55,012 nt of DNA from UBA5232 sp035370405 (lineage in GTDB: Bacteria; Patescibacteriota; Dojkabacteria; SC72): the NCBI GenBank assembly GCA_035370405.1, contig DAOOVT010000005.1, positions 1 through 55,012 of the forward strand, written 5' to 3'. The notes below the pieces were generated by a model. It was not told the origin of the DNA, did not search any database, and was given only the letters and a program-made list of their open reading frames with translations. The position numbers and the translations under genes are program-made. This document shows, piece after piece, positions 34,301 through 42,688 of the stretch; positions within the stretch are counted from its first letter, which is position 1; every line of letters starts with the position of its first letter.

Positions 34301-34527
34301 TCGGAGAACACTTTGACCCAGTATCGCTGGATAGTGGCGGAAAGAAAGCCTTTAGGCAAGTAGAATCCGACGGAAGGTCTCCGAAATCATAGACTAAGCC
34401 GTATTAATGCGGTTACAAAGGAAGTTCTAGTAATAGAACTTCAAAATAGGGTGGTAACGCGGTGTACATTCGCCCCTTGATGCATTTTGATATTTGTTTA
34501 TCAATGTGCATTAAGGGGTTTTTTGTT
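34301..34527 (+). promoter_or_regulatory. T-box leader of ileS with transcription terminator
   Basis: The conserved T-box is AATAGGGTGGTAACGCGG (34445-34462); its TGGT can pair with the NCCA end of uncharged tRNA. A perfect hairpin GAAGTTCTA/TAGAACTTC precedes it. Stem I is closed by TCGGAGA (34301-34307) with TCTCCGA (34378-34384); the likely Ile specifier is ATC at 34365-34367 (another ATC lies at 34386). The terminator is CCCCTTGATGCA (34473-34484) with TGCATTAAGGGG (34507-34518) plus TTTTTTGTT. Uncharged tRNA-Ile should stabilise the antiterminator and turn on ileS. Confidence 0.88.
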
Positions 34528-34551
34528 AAATTTAGTATGTTTTGAGATAGT

Positions 34552-37449
34552 ATGAATAAATCAGAGAAATTAAAACAGGTTGAACCAAATGTAGATATAG
34601 TAAGAATGGAAGAGGAGATTGCTAGATTTTGGGAAGAGAGTGGTATTTTGAAGAAGTATCTTGACAGAAATAAGGGTGCTAAAGAACATTTTTCTTTTAT
34701 TGATGGTCCAATAACTGCGAATAATCCTATGGGTGTACATCATGCATGGGGAAGAACATACAAGGATATCGTGCAAAGATATAAGAATATGCTTGGATTT
34801 GAGCAAAGATTTCAGAATGGTTTTGATTGTCAGGGTTTGTGGGTTGAGGTAGGAGTAGAAAAGGATCTAGGTTTTAATAGTAAGAAGGATATTTTGGAGT
34901 ATGGTTTGGATAATTTTACAAAGAAGTGTGTTGAAAGGGTTAAGAAGTTTTCAGCTATTCAGACTGAGCAGTCTAAGAGACTTGGTATGTTTATGGATTG
35001 GGATAATAGCTACTATACTATGTCAAAGGAGAACAATCTTTACATTTGGCATTTTCTAAAGGTTTGCCAAGAGAAAGGGTTGTTGTACAAAAGCAAGTCT
35101 GCTACTACATGGTGTCCAAGGTGTGAGACTGGATTATCTCAACATGAGCAGGCAGATAGTTATAAGGTGGTGAAGGATACAGCTTTGTATGTGTTTTTTA
35201 AGCTTCTAGAAGGTGATAATAGGTATGTTTTGGCGTGGACTACTACTCCATGGACTTTGAGTGCAAATGTGTTGCTTGCTGTTAATCCTGATCTTGAGTA
35301 TGTTAAAGCGGATATTGATGGTAAGGTTGTTTTTTTAGGTCTTGATGCAGCTAAGAGGTTGAATATTTCAAAGTATGAGAAGATTGATGTTAAAAAGGAT
35401 CTTGTTGGGAAGGAGTATGAATCTTTGTTTGATATTCCTGCCCAAAAAGGTGTTAAGCATTATATTGTAGAGTGGGATTTAGTTGAATCTGATAGTGGCT
35501 CTGAGGTTGTACATATTGCTCCTGGGTGTGGAGAGGAAGATTTTGAGTTGGGATTGAAACTTAATGTGGATATGATTTCTCCACTTGATACTGCTGGAAG
35601 ATTTTTGAGTGGATATGGGGATTTAGATGGTCTTTATGCTCATGATGTTGCTAATATTGTAATTAATGATCTTAAACAGAAAGGTTTGTTATACAAAACT
35701 GAAGAGTATGAGCATACATATCCTCATTGTTGGAGGTGTCAGACAAAATGTCTTTTTAGGTTGGAGGATAATTGGTTTATAAATGTACAAAGTATTAAAG
35801 AAGATTTGAAGAAAGCATCTATGGATGTTAAGTGGAATCCTCCTTTTGTTGGTAAGAGAATGCTTAGTTGGCTTGATTCTATGGGTAATTGGATGATTAG
35901 TAGAAAAAGGTTCTATGGATTAGCACTTCCATTTTATGAATGTCCAGAGTGTGGTAATTTTCATGTTGTAGGAAGTCTAGATGAGTTGAAGGATTTGGCT
36001 GTAGATCCAAAGAGGGTTGATAATCTGGAGAGTATCCATAGACCATGGATAGATGAAATTGAGATAAGGTGTCCGAAGTGTGGATGTCATGTAAAAAGGG
36101 TTCCTGATGTAGGAGATTGTTGGCTGGATGCGGGAGTTGTTCCATTCTCAACTTTGAAGTATTTGGAAGATAGAGAATATTGGGAGAAATGGTATCCTGC
36201 TGACTTTATAACTGAAATGATAGAGCAGGTTAGACTTTGGTTTTACTCCATGCTTGTATTCGGAGTAGTGCTTGAGAACAAGGCGCCATATAAAGAGGTT
36301 TTGGGATCAGCTGAATTGCGCGATGAGAATAATGAGAGGATGAGTAAGACTAAACCAAATTATATAAAATTCGATGATGCTGCTAATAAGGTTGGAGCTG
36401 ATTTGATAAGGTGGAATTTTGCTGGTGCTTCTGTTGGTGCAAATATGAGGTTTGGGTGGACAATAGTAGAGGATGTGAGAAGGAGATTCTATCTTCCTTT
36501 GTGGAATTCATATAATTATTTTGTAACTTATGCAAGGCTTCATAATTTTGACTTAGATAGTTATAGTATTAAAAGTGTCAGTAATCCTATGGATTTGTGG
36601 ATTATTGAAAGAACTAAGGAACTAATAGTGTCTGTTAGGAAGTCGTTGGATGTTTATAATATGGCAAGTGCCTCTAGAGATATAGAGCAGTATGTTAAGG
36701 ATTTGTCTCAGTGGTACATAAGGAGGAGCAGAAATAGGTTTAAGAGTGGAGATATTTATGCACTTGGAACATTGCATTTTTGTCTTCTTACTCTTTCACA
36801 ATTGTTAGCTCCATTCATGCCTTTTGTTTCTGAAGAAATGTATCAAAATCTTTCTGTGAATATGGGGCTTGGTGATTCTAAGGAATCTGTTCATTTAACT
36901 GATTATCCTAGTGTAAATGAGAAGGATGTGGATTATTCAATTCTTAAAGAGATGGAGAAGATAAGAATAATATGCTCTAACGGTCTGAAAGCAAGAGAGG
37001 GTGCAAAAATAAATTTGAGACAGCCTCTTTCGGTAGCATACATAGGTAGTAAGGATAAGTTAACTCAGGAGATTGTTAAGGAAGAGCTTAATGTGCAAGA
37101 AATAGAATATGCACAGAAGCCTGTGGAAGGTGAGAGCAAATTTACTGCAGGGGAGGGAGATATGTTTGTTACAATAAATTGTGATATTTGTGAAGAACTT
37201 AGGAAAGTAGGAATGATAAACGATTTCTTAAGGAGATATAAGGATCTTAGAAAGAAAAAAGGGTTGAAGATGTCAGATATGGTTACTGTTAGATTAAATG
37301 TGGAGGATGTTGATATGTTATCTGCACTTAAAGAGTATTCTGAAGAGAATTTGGAGGAGTTGCAAGCCAAGGAGATAGTTTTTACTAAGGATAAGCTAGA
37401 TTCTGAGATAGTGGTAAATGGAAAGAAGATAGGAATCTCTTTGGGTTAG
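34552..37449 (+). CDS. ileS: Isoleucyl-tRNA synthetase, IleS2/archaeal-like type
   Basis: This 965-aa class I synthetase has an HIGH region that reads PMGVHHAWGR (near 60-70), the form seen in eukaryotic, archaeal and IleS2 enzymes rather than the usual bacterial one. KMSKS is RMSKTKPN near residue 597. The editing domain (about 200-400) is present, as is a C-terminal anticodon domain, but the zinc-binding end typical of bacterial IleS1 is not evident. IleS2 enzymes are often less sensitive to mupirocin (known for the family, not shown here). It is controlled by the T-box upstream. Its stop overlaps the convergent carD-like gene by 4 nt. Confidence 0.94.
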   Translation: MNKSEKLKQVEPNVDIVRMEEEIARFWEESGILKKYLDRNKGAKEHFSFIDGPITANNPMGVHHAWGRTYKDIVQRYKNMLGFEQRFQNGFDCQGLWVEVGVEKDLGFNSKKDILEYGLDNFTKKCVERVKKFSAIQTEQSKRLGMFMDWDNSYYTMSKENNLYIWHFLKVCQEKGLLYKSKSATTWCPRCETGLSQHEQADSYKVVKDTALYVFFKLLEGDNRYVLAWTTTPWTLSANVLLAVNPDLEYVKADIDGKVVFLGLDAAKRLNISKYEKIDVKKDLVGKEYESLFDIPAQKGVKHYIVEWDLVESDSGSEVVHIAPGCGEEDFELGLKLNVDMISPLDTAGRFLSGYGDLDGLYAHDVANIVINDLKQKGLLYKTEEYEHTYPHCWRCQTKCLFRLEDNWFINVQSIKEDLKKASMDVKWNPPFVGKRMLSWLDSMGNWMISRKRFYGLALPFYECPECGNFHVVGSLDELKDLAVDPKRVDNLESIHRPWIDEIEIRCPKCGCHVKRVPDVGDCWLDAGVVPFSTLKYLEDREYWEKWYPADFITEMIEQVRLWFYSMLVFGVVLENKAPYKEVLGSAELRDENNERMSKTKPNYIKFDDAANKVGADLIRWNFAGASVGANMRFGWTIVEDVRRRFYLPLWNSYNYFVTYARLHNFDLDSYSIKSVSNPMDLWIIERTKELIVSVRKSLDVYNMASASRDIEQYVKDLSQWYIRRSRNRFKSGDIYALGTLHFCLLTLSQLLAPFMPFVSEEMYQNLSVNMGLGDSKESVHLTDYPSVNEKDVDYSILKEMEKIRIICSNGLKAREGAKINLRQPLSVAYIGSKDKLTQEIVKEELNVQEIEYAQKPVEGESKFTAGEGDMFVTINCDICEELRKVGMINDFLRRYKDLRKKKGLKMSDMVTVRLNVEDVDMLSALKEYSEENLEELQAKEIVFTKDKLDSEIVVNGKKIGISLG

Positions 37450-37970
37450 TCGTTTTCTATGTCGTATTTTATGCCAGTAACCTGTGTGAATTTCTTCATG
37501 GCAGTTTGAAGGTCCGTACCACTGGAAACAGCCAGTTCTCCGACTATGTTCTTTATAGCAGATTCTAGTTGTTTGTCTATGCTGATTGGTATCAGACGGC
37601 CTTCACTTTTCCTGTTCCTTTTAATGAAATTACAGTACTGAATGATTTTTACTGAATCATTTATATCTGCACTGTTTTCTAAGTCTTTAAAGATGGTTAA
37701 GATTACATTAAAATCCTTAACTTTGGGATCAACAGATGGTTTTTTCTTTAGAATTTGAATTGCTTTTTTTATGTCATTAGGTGAAAGTACTGGTCTGACC
37801 CCTAGGGATTCAACATTTTCTATTGGTGTAGAGATAGTGAGTGGATTTGTTACAAGCTCAAATTCAAAATATATTCTTTTTTGGCCATCAAATTCGATTT
37901 CTTTTTTGTCTTTTATTATTCCTGCCCCATGTGATGGATAGAAAACTTTTGATCCAACTTTGAACTCCAT
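37446..37970 (-). CDS. CarD/CdnL-family transcription regulator
   Basis: Members bind RNA polymerase beta and stabilise open complexes. The N-terminal Tudor-like domain, FKVGSKVFYPSHGAGIIKDKKEIEFDG, is textbook, followed by FEFELVTNPLTISTPIEN and a helical C-terminal domain. I choose ATG 37970 because GGAGG (minus strand) overlaps the upstream ATG at 37976 but is well placed for 37970. It diverges from yvcK across a palindromic promoter. Confidence 0.85.
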   Translation of the reverse strand: MEFKVGSKVFYPSHGAGIIKDKKEIEFDGQKRIYFEFELVTNPLTISTPIENVESLGVRPVLSPNDIKKAIQILKKKPSVDPKVKDFNVILTIFKDLENSADINDSVKIIQYCNFIKRNRKSEGRLIPISIDKQLESAIKNIVGELAVSSGTDLQTAMKKFTQVTGIKYDIEND

Positions 37971-37999
37971 ATTCATCCTCCAGTATGATATTACTACCT

Positions 38000-38026
38000 A
38001 ATTATACCATAAAAAATGGTATAATT
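38000..38026. promoter_or_regulatory. Palindromic double promoter between carD-like gene and yvcK
   Basis: AATTATACCAT and ATGGTATAATT form an 11-bp perfect inverted repeat around AAAAA. Each arm carries a TATAAT box on one strand: 38020-38025 for yvcK, and the reverse complement at 38001-38006 for the carD-like gene. The yvcK box lies 7 nt before its ATG (38033), predicting a leaderless mRNA. Confidence 0.65.
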
Positions 38027-38032
38027 TCTGTT

Positions 38033-39064
38033 ATGAATATTACTGTGATAGGAGGAGGAACAGGTACGTCTGTTGTGCTTGAAGGCCTTAAAAAGCATAA
38101 GGATTTGAACCTGTCTGTAATTGTTGGGATGATGGATGATGGTGGTAGTAATGCTGTGATACGAGATGAATTTGGTCTTCTCCCACTTAGTGATGTAAGG
38201 AAGTCTATAATCGCTATGAGTGAGAATAATGATAATGAGGTTTTGAGAAGGCTTTTTATGTACAGATTTTCAAATGGTGAGGGAATTAAGGGGCATACTC
38301 TAGGAAATCTTCTTATGGTTGCAATGGCGGATACTTTAGGATCGGAGATTGATTCTATAGAGATGTTTAAAAGTATGTTTGGTGTAAGGGGAAATATTAT
38401 TCCAGTTACATTGGATAAGGTTAAATTAGTGGCTCAATATAGTGATGGAAGCAGTATTGTTGGGGAGCATTTGATAGATGAACCACTTGTAGATAAGAAT
38501 ATTACTAACATAGCTCTTGATTCTCCTGCAAAGGCTACAGAGGCTGCAGTAGAAGCCATATTAAAGGCAGATTATATTATCTTGGGTCCTGGTGATCTAT
38601 ATACTACGACTATTCCTAATATCTTAGTTCATGGAATACCAGAAGCGATTAAGAATTCTCACGGCAAAGTTATATATATTGCTAATCTGATGACAAAGAT
38701 AGGGCAAACAAGAGGGAAGGGACAGACGGAGTGTTTATGGATATTAGAAAAGTATTTGGGAAAGAAGGTTGATTTTGTACTTGTAAATAATGGTCAAATT
38801 CCTGAGAGTGCGTACAAGAGGTATTTAGAGGACGGTGAAGATGTTATTAAAGATGATTTGAATGATAATAGTAAAAGGAGAATCATTAGGAGGGATCTTG
38901 TGGCTGGAGGTGTTGTAAAGAGGGATAAGGGTGATGTTTTAGTTAGAAGTTTGGTAAGACATGATAGTGAGAAGCTTGCAAATGAATTGATGAACATATT
39001 TGATTCAAATAGAAGCAGAGTTTTTTCTATGTTAAGGTCTTTTTTGTCCAAGTATAAGGATTAG
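38033..39064 (+). CDS. yvcK: YvcK/CofD-family gluconeogenesis and cell-shape factor
   Basis: In this 344-aa protein the nucleotide-binding start is MNITVIGGGTGTSVVLEGLK, followed by GMMDDGGSNAVIRDEFG, PLSDVRKSIIAMSE and NILVHGIPEAIKNSHGKVIYIANLMTK. YvcK proteins bind UDP-sugars and are needed for growth on gluconeogenic carbon and for shape in Gram-positive bacteria; the related CofD makes F420. ATG 38033 is chosen over 37985 because the palindromic -10 box lies just before it. Its 3' end overlaps the convergent FkbM gene by 33 nt. Confidence 0.9.
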   Translation: MNITVIGGGTGTSVVLEGLKKHKDLNLSVIVGMMDDGGSNAVIRDEFGLLPLSDVRKSIIAMSENNDNEVLRRLFMYRFSNGEGIKGHTLGNLLMVAMADTLGSEIDSIEMFKSMFGVRGNIIPVTLDKVKLVAQYSDGSSIVGEHLIDEPLVDKNITNIALDSPAKATEAAVEAILKADYIILGPGDLYTTTIPNILVHGIPEAIKNSHGKVIYIANLMTKIGQTRGKGQTECLWILEKYLGKKVDFVLVNNGQIPESAYKRYLEDGEDVIKDDLNDNSKRRIIRRDLVAGGVVKRDKGDVLVRSLVRHDSEKLANELMNIFDSNRSRVFSMLRSFLSKYKD

Positions 39065-39745
39065 TCCTTCTCCCATATTAGTTGTTTTTATTTTGTAATC
39101 ACTTAGAAATTTGGTAATGATTTTTCCTATTTTGTGTTTTTTGTCAGGATGGTATTCAAAGATTATGTTTTTAACATATTTCATTTTTTTATTTATTCTT
39201 AAATCTTCCAGTACTTCTTTTTCAGCCCCTTCTATGTCCATTTTTAATAGGTCTATATTGTGGTTAATATAGTCACTTAGTTTTTCTGTGTTTACCAATA
39301 TGGGTAGGGTTTGTTGTTTCCCATTCCATGCATTTTTTTTAAAGCTTGCTGTTGAAAAAGCACAAGTTCCAGATGAATCTATGTAAAAGGTTCTTTTTGT
39401 GTTTTTCCGTCCAAGAGCTATGTTATGTATTTTTACATTTTTTAATCTATTCTGTTCTATATTTTCTTGGAGTATTGGATATACATTGGGATTTGGCTCA
39501 AATGCTTGAATTATTGAATTGGGATAGATTTTCTTGAAATAGAGAATGCTTAATCCTATGTGTGAGCCAATATCAAATATGTGAGGCGAAGATGGTGAGA
39601 GGTTAATCTTGTATATTTGTTTTGAAAAGATTTCATTTGAGATTATTTTGTATTCTTCTTTGCATAGGTAAGTAACACTGTATTTTCCTAGTTTTGTGGT
39701 TTTAGGAATCATAAATGAGGAGATGGAGCTACATACCAATTTCAT
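39032..39745 (-). CDS. FkbM-family methyltransferase
   Basis: This SAM-dependent O-methyltransferase is 237 aa from 39745, or 226 aa from ATG 39712 (MIPKTTKLGKYSV). Motif I is HIFDIGSHIGLSILYF, and QAFEPNPNVYPILQENIEQN, LLKMDIEGAEKEVLEDL and NIIFEYHPD follow in family order. Targets in this family are usually sugars or small metabolites; a cell-surface glycan is plausible but not shown. The start overlaps the upstream lysozyme-like gene by 17 nt, so they are cotranscribed. Confidence 0.88.
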   Translation of the reverse strand: MKLVCSSISSFMIPKTTKLGKYSVTYLCKEEYKIISNEIFSKQIYKINLSPSSPHIFDIGSHIGLSILYFKKIYPNSIIQAFEPNPNVYPILQENIEQNRLKNVKIHNIALGRKNTKRTFYIDSSGTCAFSTASFKKNAWNGKQQTLPILVNTEKLSDYINHNIDLLKMDIEGAEKEVLEDLRINKKMKYVKNIIFEYHPDKKHKIGKIITKFLSDYKIKTTNMGEGLILILGQKRP

Positions 39746-40337
39746 TCATGACGAACTGAACCTTTGATGCCCAGTTTTCAGCATTAGGTGGACAATAGTA
39801 TATGCTGATTAATTTCGGTGTAGTTAGACCATTTTCATAGTATTTAGCAATACCTTTTGATACGGTCCATATTCCATCAGTCCAATTTTGGAAGGTCATT
39901 TTTCCCCAGCCCCAAGCATTGTATGGTTTGAAGGAACGATTTCCACCATTAGATTCTATTATTGATATTGCAGCAACGATTCTGTAGTCTATTTGATAGA
40001 AATCAGAAGCTTTGACAAATTCTAAAGCATAGTCTGCTAGAGGAGATTTTCTTCCAACGAGGTAATTTCTAATGTTTTCAACCTTTTGTGGATCAGGTAT
40101 GTATTCTGGTTCTTTTTCTATTTCAGCAAAGGCAATATCTTCGTGTATGTTTACTTCTGTTGCTGAGAGAACAGCCTCAGATATGGTAGTGGTGTTTGGA
40201 GTATTTTGTTCTGTTTGGTGAGCTTCTGCAAGCTCCATTGTCATTTTTTCTGAGAATGATCCAACAATAGCAGCAGAAAATAGTATTCCACTTGTTACTG
40301 CCAGTATTTTTTTAGTTTTTAACAGCGATGGTCTCAT
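39729..40337 (-). CDS. Secreted lysozyme-like (lytic transglycosylase-type) protein
   Basis: This 202-aa protein has a signal peptide or anchor (KKILAVTSGILFSAAIVGSF), a low-complexity linker, then a lysozyme-like domain: DYRIVAAISIIESNGGNRSF supplies the catalytic glutamate (E in IIES), and AWGWGKMTF and GIAKYYE follow. It probably acts on peptidoglycan outside the membrane. Overlaps the FkbM gene by 17 nt. The short spacing to the divergent CapA-like gene (108 bp) holds both promoters. Confidence 0.8.
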   Translation of the reverse strand: MRPSLLKTKKILAVTSGILFSAAIVGSFSEKMTMELAEAHQTEQNTPNTTTISEAVLSATEVNIHEDIAFAEIEKEPEYIPDPQKVENIRNYLVGRKSPLADYALEFVKASDFYQIDYRIVAAISIIESNGGNRSFKPYNAWGWGKMTFQNWTDGIWTVSKGIAKYYENGLTTPKLISIYYCPPNAENWASKVQFVMNEIGM

Positions 40338-40445
40338 GCCTTTGTTGTTAAAATTATTTAAGCAATACCCACTATTGTATCATATTACCCTATAGTAATC
40401 AATGTGCATATAGCTTAAGATAATTTTTAATGTTAACATTGTAGC

Positions 40446-42104
40446 ATGAAAATGAAATTAATACCTAGAAGGGTATGGGTGCTTTTTTCTTTGTTGTTAA
40501 TTTGTTCCTTTTTTGCTTCTTTCTTAGTGTTTAAGAGTAATCCAATTGTAGTGTTTTCTAGATTGTTTGGATTTGATGATTATTCTGTGGTGTATGATTC
40601 ATTTAAGTTTCGTTTCGATGAGAGTGTAGGAGGTGTAATGAAGGATGAAATATATGATTCTCTTAAAAAAGTTAATTTTAATGGGAGAGATAGATTTGTA
40701 TTGTCTGATGATGCTGATGCTGTTTCTATCTCTGTAAATGGTGGAAGTAATGCAGTAGTTGTAGATAGGTATGAGTTAGTTCCTGTGTCTGGCTTGTATT
40801 CTGTGAAAAATGGTGTGTCTTTAGAGGATCTTCAGAGTGATACTGTATATATTTTAAATCCTTTTTTTAAGGATTATTTGTATGATGTATATGGGATTGT
40901 ATGTAGTGTTTTGGATTCGTATTCTTCTTTTGAAGAGAAATTGAATAGTGAAGAGGGAATTATTGGATTGGTTGAGTTTGGAGATATAGGGAGGGAGGTA
41001 AAAGTTCTTAGTTTTGATGGGAAGTATTTTTTGGATGATGATGGTGGTAGTTTGTCTGTGGTTTTGTATTGTACAAATGTTGATATGGGTAATGAGTATG
41101 TTGTTGAAATTGTGAGGAATAATCTGCCTTTTCGTGGTAGGAATGTAGACAGAGAGTCTTTGCTTAAGGTGAATATGGGTGGGGTTGTAGCGATTGCAAG
41201 GGATTTGCTTTCTAGAATGAGATATGTTGGAAGTACAACATATCCAGCGGACTTAATTGGGGATTTTTTGGCAAATGCAGACCTTACGCATGTTTCTAAT
41301 GAAGTGTCGTTTGTTGATGGGTGCAGTAATAGCGGAGGAATGAGATTTTGTTCTGATGATAGGGATATTGATGTCCTTAAGAAGAGTGGTGTTGATATAG
41401 TTGAGCTTACCGGTAATCATAATAATGATTATGGGAGTGAGAATAATTCAAGAACGATAGGGATGTACAAGAGTTTGGGAATAGAATATTTTGGTGGAGG
41501 ATTAAATGAGGAGGATGCGGGGGAAATTCTTTTTAAGGATATGAAGGGAACTAAGTTAGCTTTTGTTGGGTATAATTATTATGACACCATTTATAATAAT
41601 CGGTATGTTTTAGCAGGAGATGATAGAGCAGGAGCTAATTCTTATTCTGTTGAGAAATTGGAGCGTGATATTAAGGTTGCTAGAGATAGTGGTGCTGATG
41701 TGGTTATAGTTACTTTTCAATTTCAGGAGTGTTATTGTTATCCTGATGGTGATGTTTTGTATCCAATTTGTTATGAACCACTTAGTAATCCAGATCAAAG
41801 AGAGGTGTTTAGGAATGCTGTTGATTTAGGTGCTGATATAGTGGTAGGGACACAGGCACATCAACCTCAGATGTTTGAAGAGTATAATGGTGGAATGATT
41901 TTTTATGGCCTGGGAAATTTATTTTTTGACCAGATTGAATGGATAGGTACGAGGCAGGGTTTGGTTCTTTCTCATTATTTCTATAGTGGAGAGTATATAC
42001 AAACTAGGGTTACTCCTACGTATTTGGATAGAAATTTTCAAGTTAGATTGGCAACAGAGAGCGAGAGTGATGCATTGATGATGTCTCTAAATGGTGCTAG
42101 ATAA
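40446..42104 (+). CDS. CapA/PgsA-like metallophosphatase-fold surface protein
   Basis: This 552-aa protein starts with a membrane anchor (LFSLLLICSFFASFLVF). About 240 residues of unknown external sequence follow, then a CapA domain: FLANADLTHVSNEVSF, VDIVELTGNHNNDYG, GTKLAFVGYNYYD, DVVIVTFQF, DIVVGTQAHQPQMFEEYNG and YGLGNLFFDQ. The metal-binding histidines and aspartates of the calcineurin-like fold are in those strands. CapA/PgsA proteins support synthesis of poly-gamma-glutamate or other surface polymers; no PgsB/C lie near it, so another surface role is likely. Confidence 0.85.
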   Translation: MKMKLIPRRVWVLFSLLLICSFFASFLVFKSNPIVVFSRLFGFDDYSVVYDSFKFRFDESVGGVMKDEIYDSLKKVNFNGRDRFVLSDDADAVSISVNGGSNAVVVDRYELVPVSGLYSVKNGVSLEDLQSDTVYILNPFFKDYLYDVYGIVCSVLDSYSSFEEKLNSEEGIIGLVEFGDIGREVKVLSFDGKYFLDDDGGSLSVVLYCTNVDMGNEYVVEIVRNNLPFRGRNVDRESLLKVNMGGVVAIARDLLSRMRYVGSTTYPADLIGDFLANADLTHVSNEVSFVDGCSNSGGMRFCSDDRDIDVLKKSGVDIVELTGNHNNDYGSENNSRTIGMYKSLGIEYFGGGLNEEDAGEILFKDMKGTKLAFVGYNYYDTIYNNRYVLAGDDRAGANSYSVEKLERDIKVARDSGADVVIVTFQFQECYCYPDGDVLYPICYEPLSNPDQREVFRNAVDLGADIVVGTQAHQPQMFEEYNGGMIFYGLGNLFFDQIEWIGTRQGLVLSHYFYSGEYIQTRVTPTYLDRNFQVRLATESESDALMMSLNGAR

Positions 42105-42109
42105 AAAAA

Positions 42110-42136
42110 ATACCCTCATATTTGCTATGAGGGTAT
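42110..42136 (-). terminator. Terminator between the CapA-like gene and hsp20
   Basis: The 11-bp perfect stem ATACCCTCATA/TATGAGGGTAT has a TTTGC loop. On the minus strand it is followed by a run of eight T, so it serves hsp20; the plus strand lacks a T-run, though it may stop both. Confidence 0.8.
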
Positions 42137-42157
42137 CGTAGTAATATTGCTAACTAG

Positions 42158-42598
42158 TTATTTTATTGCTATCTCTTTGGGTTTGACTTCTTCAGCTTTT
42201 GGAAGTTTAACTTGTAACACTCCATCTACAAACTGAGCTTCCGCAGCATCAGGGTTTATCTTTGTAGGAAGATTGAATGATTGCTCAAATGAGCTTTCCA
42301 TTGTGTGTAGGTAGTATTTCTTACCTTTTTCTTCCTTTTCATCAGTTTGTTTTGTATGACCAGATATTGAGATATTGTCCTGATGAATTGTAATTTTGAT
42401 GTCTTCTTTTTTTACACCAGGTAGAGCCATTTTAACAAATATGTTGTCTTTGTCCTCCCATACATCGGCTGACAAAGAAGCAACACCTTGTTGTGATAAT
42501 GGTAGTTCGTCCCAGAGTACAGGTGCAAAGAAGTCATCAAAGATTGATCTCACAGGATAATATGGTCTGTTATTGTCATCTCTTTTTACAATTTTCAT
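42158..42598 (-). CDS. Hsp20/alpha-crystallin small heat shock protein
   Basis: This 146-aa protein runs from the internal Met (MKIVKRDDNNRPYYP), preferred over the longer 157-aa frame. The alpha-crystallin domain is visible: SLSADVWEDKDNIFVKMALPGVKKEDIKI, then NISISGHTK, SFEQSFNLPTKINPDAAEAQF and the closing VDGVLQVKLPK. A C-terminal I-A-I motif (PKEIAIK) for oligomer contacts is kept. It is an ATP-independent holdase. Confidence 0.92.
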   Translation of the reverse strand: MKIVKRDDNNRPYYPVRSIFDDFFAPVLWDELPLSQQGVASLSADVWEDKDNIFVKMALPGVKKEDIKITIHQDNISISGHTKQTDEKEEKGKKYYLHTMESSFEQSFNLPTKINPDAAEAQFVDGVLQVKLPKAEEVKPKEIAIK

Positions 42599-42688
42599 AT
42601 TGGTATTTGATAACAATTTATATACTAGCAAAGTATATGATGGAGTGCTAATCTTGTCAATACCCTAGAGTAATCAATTACGAATTAG

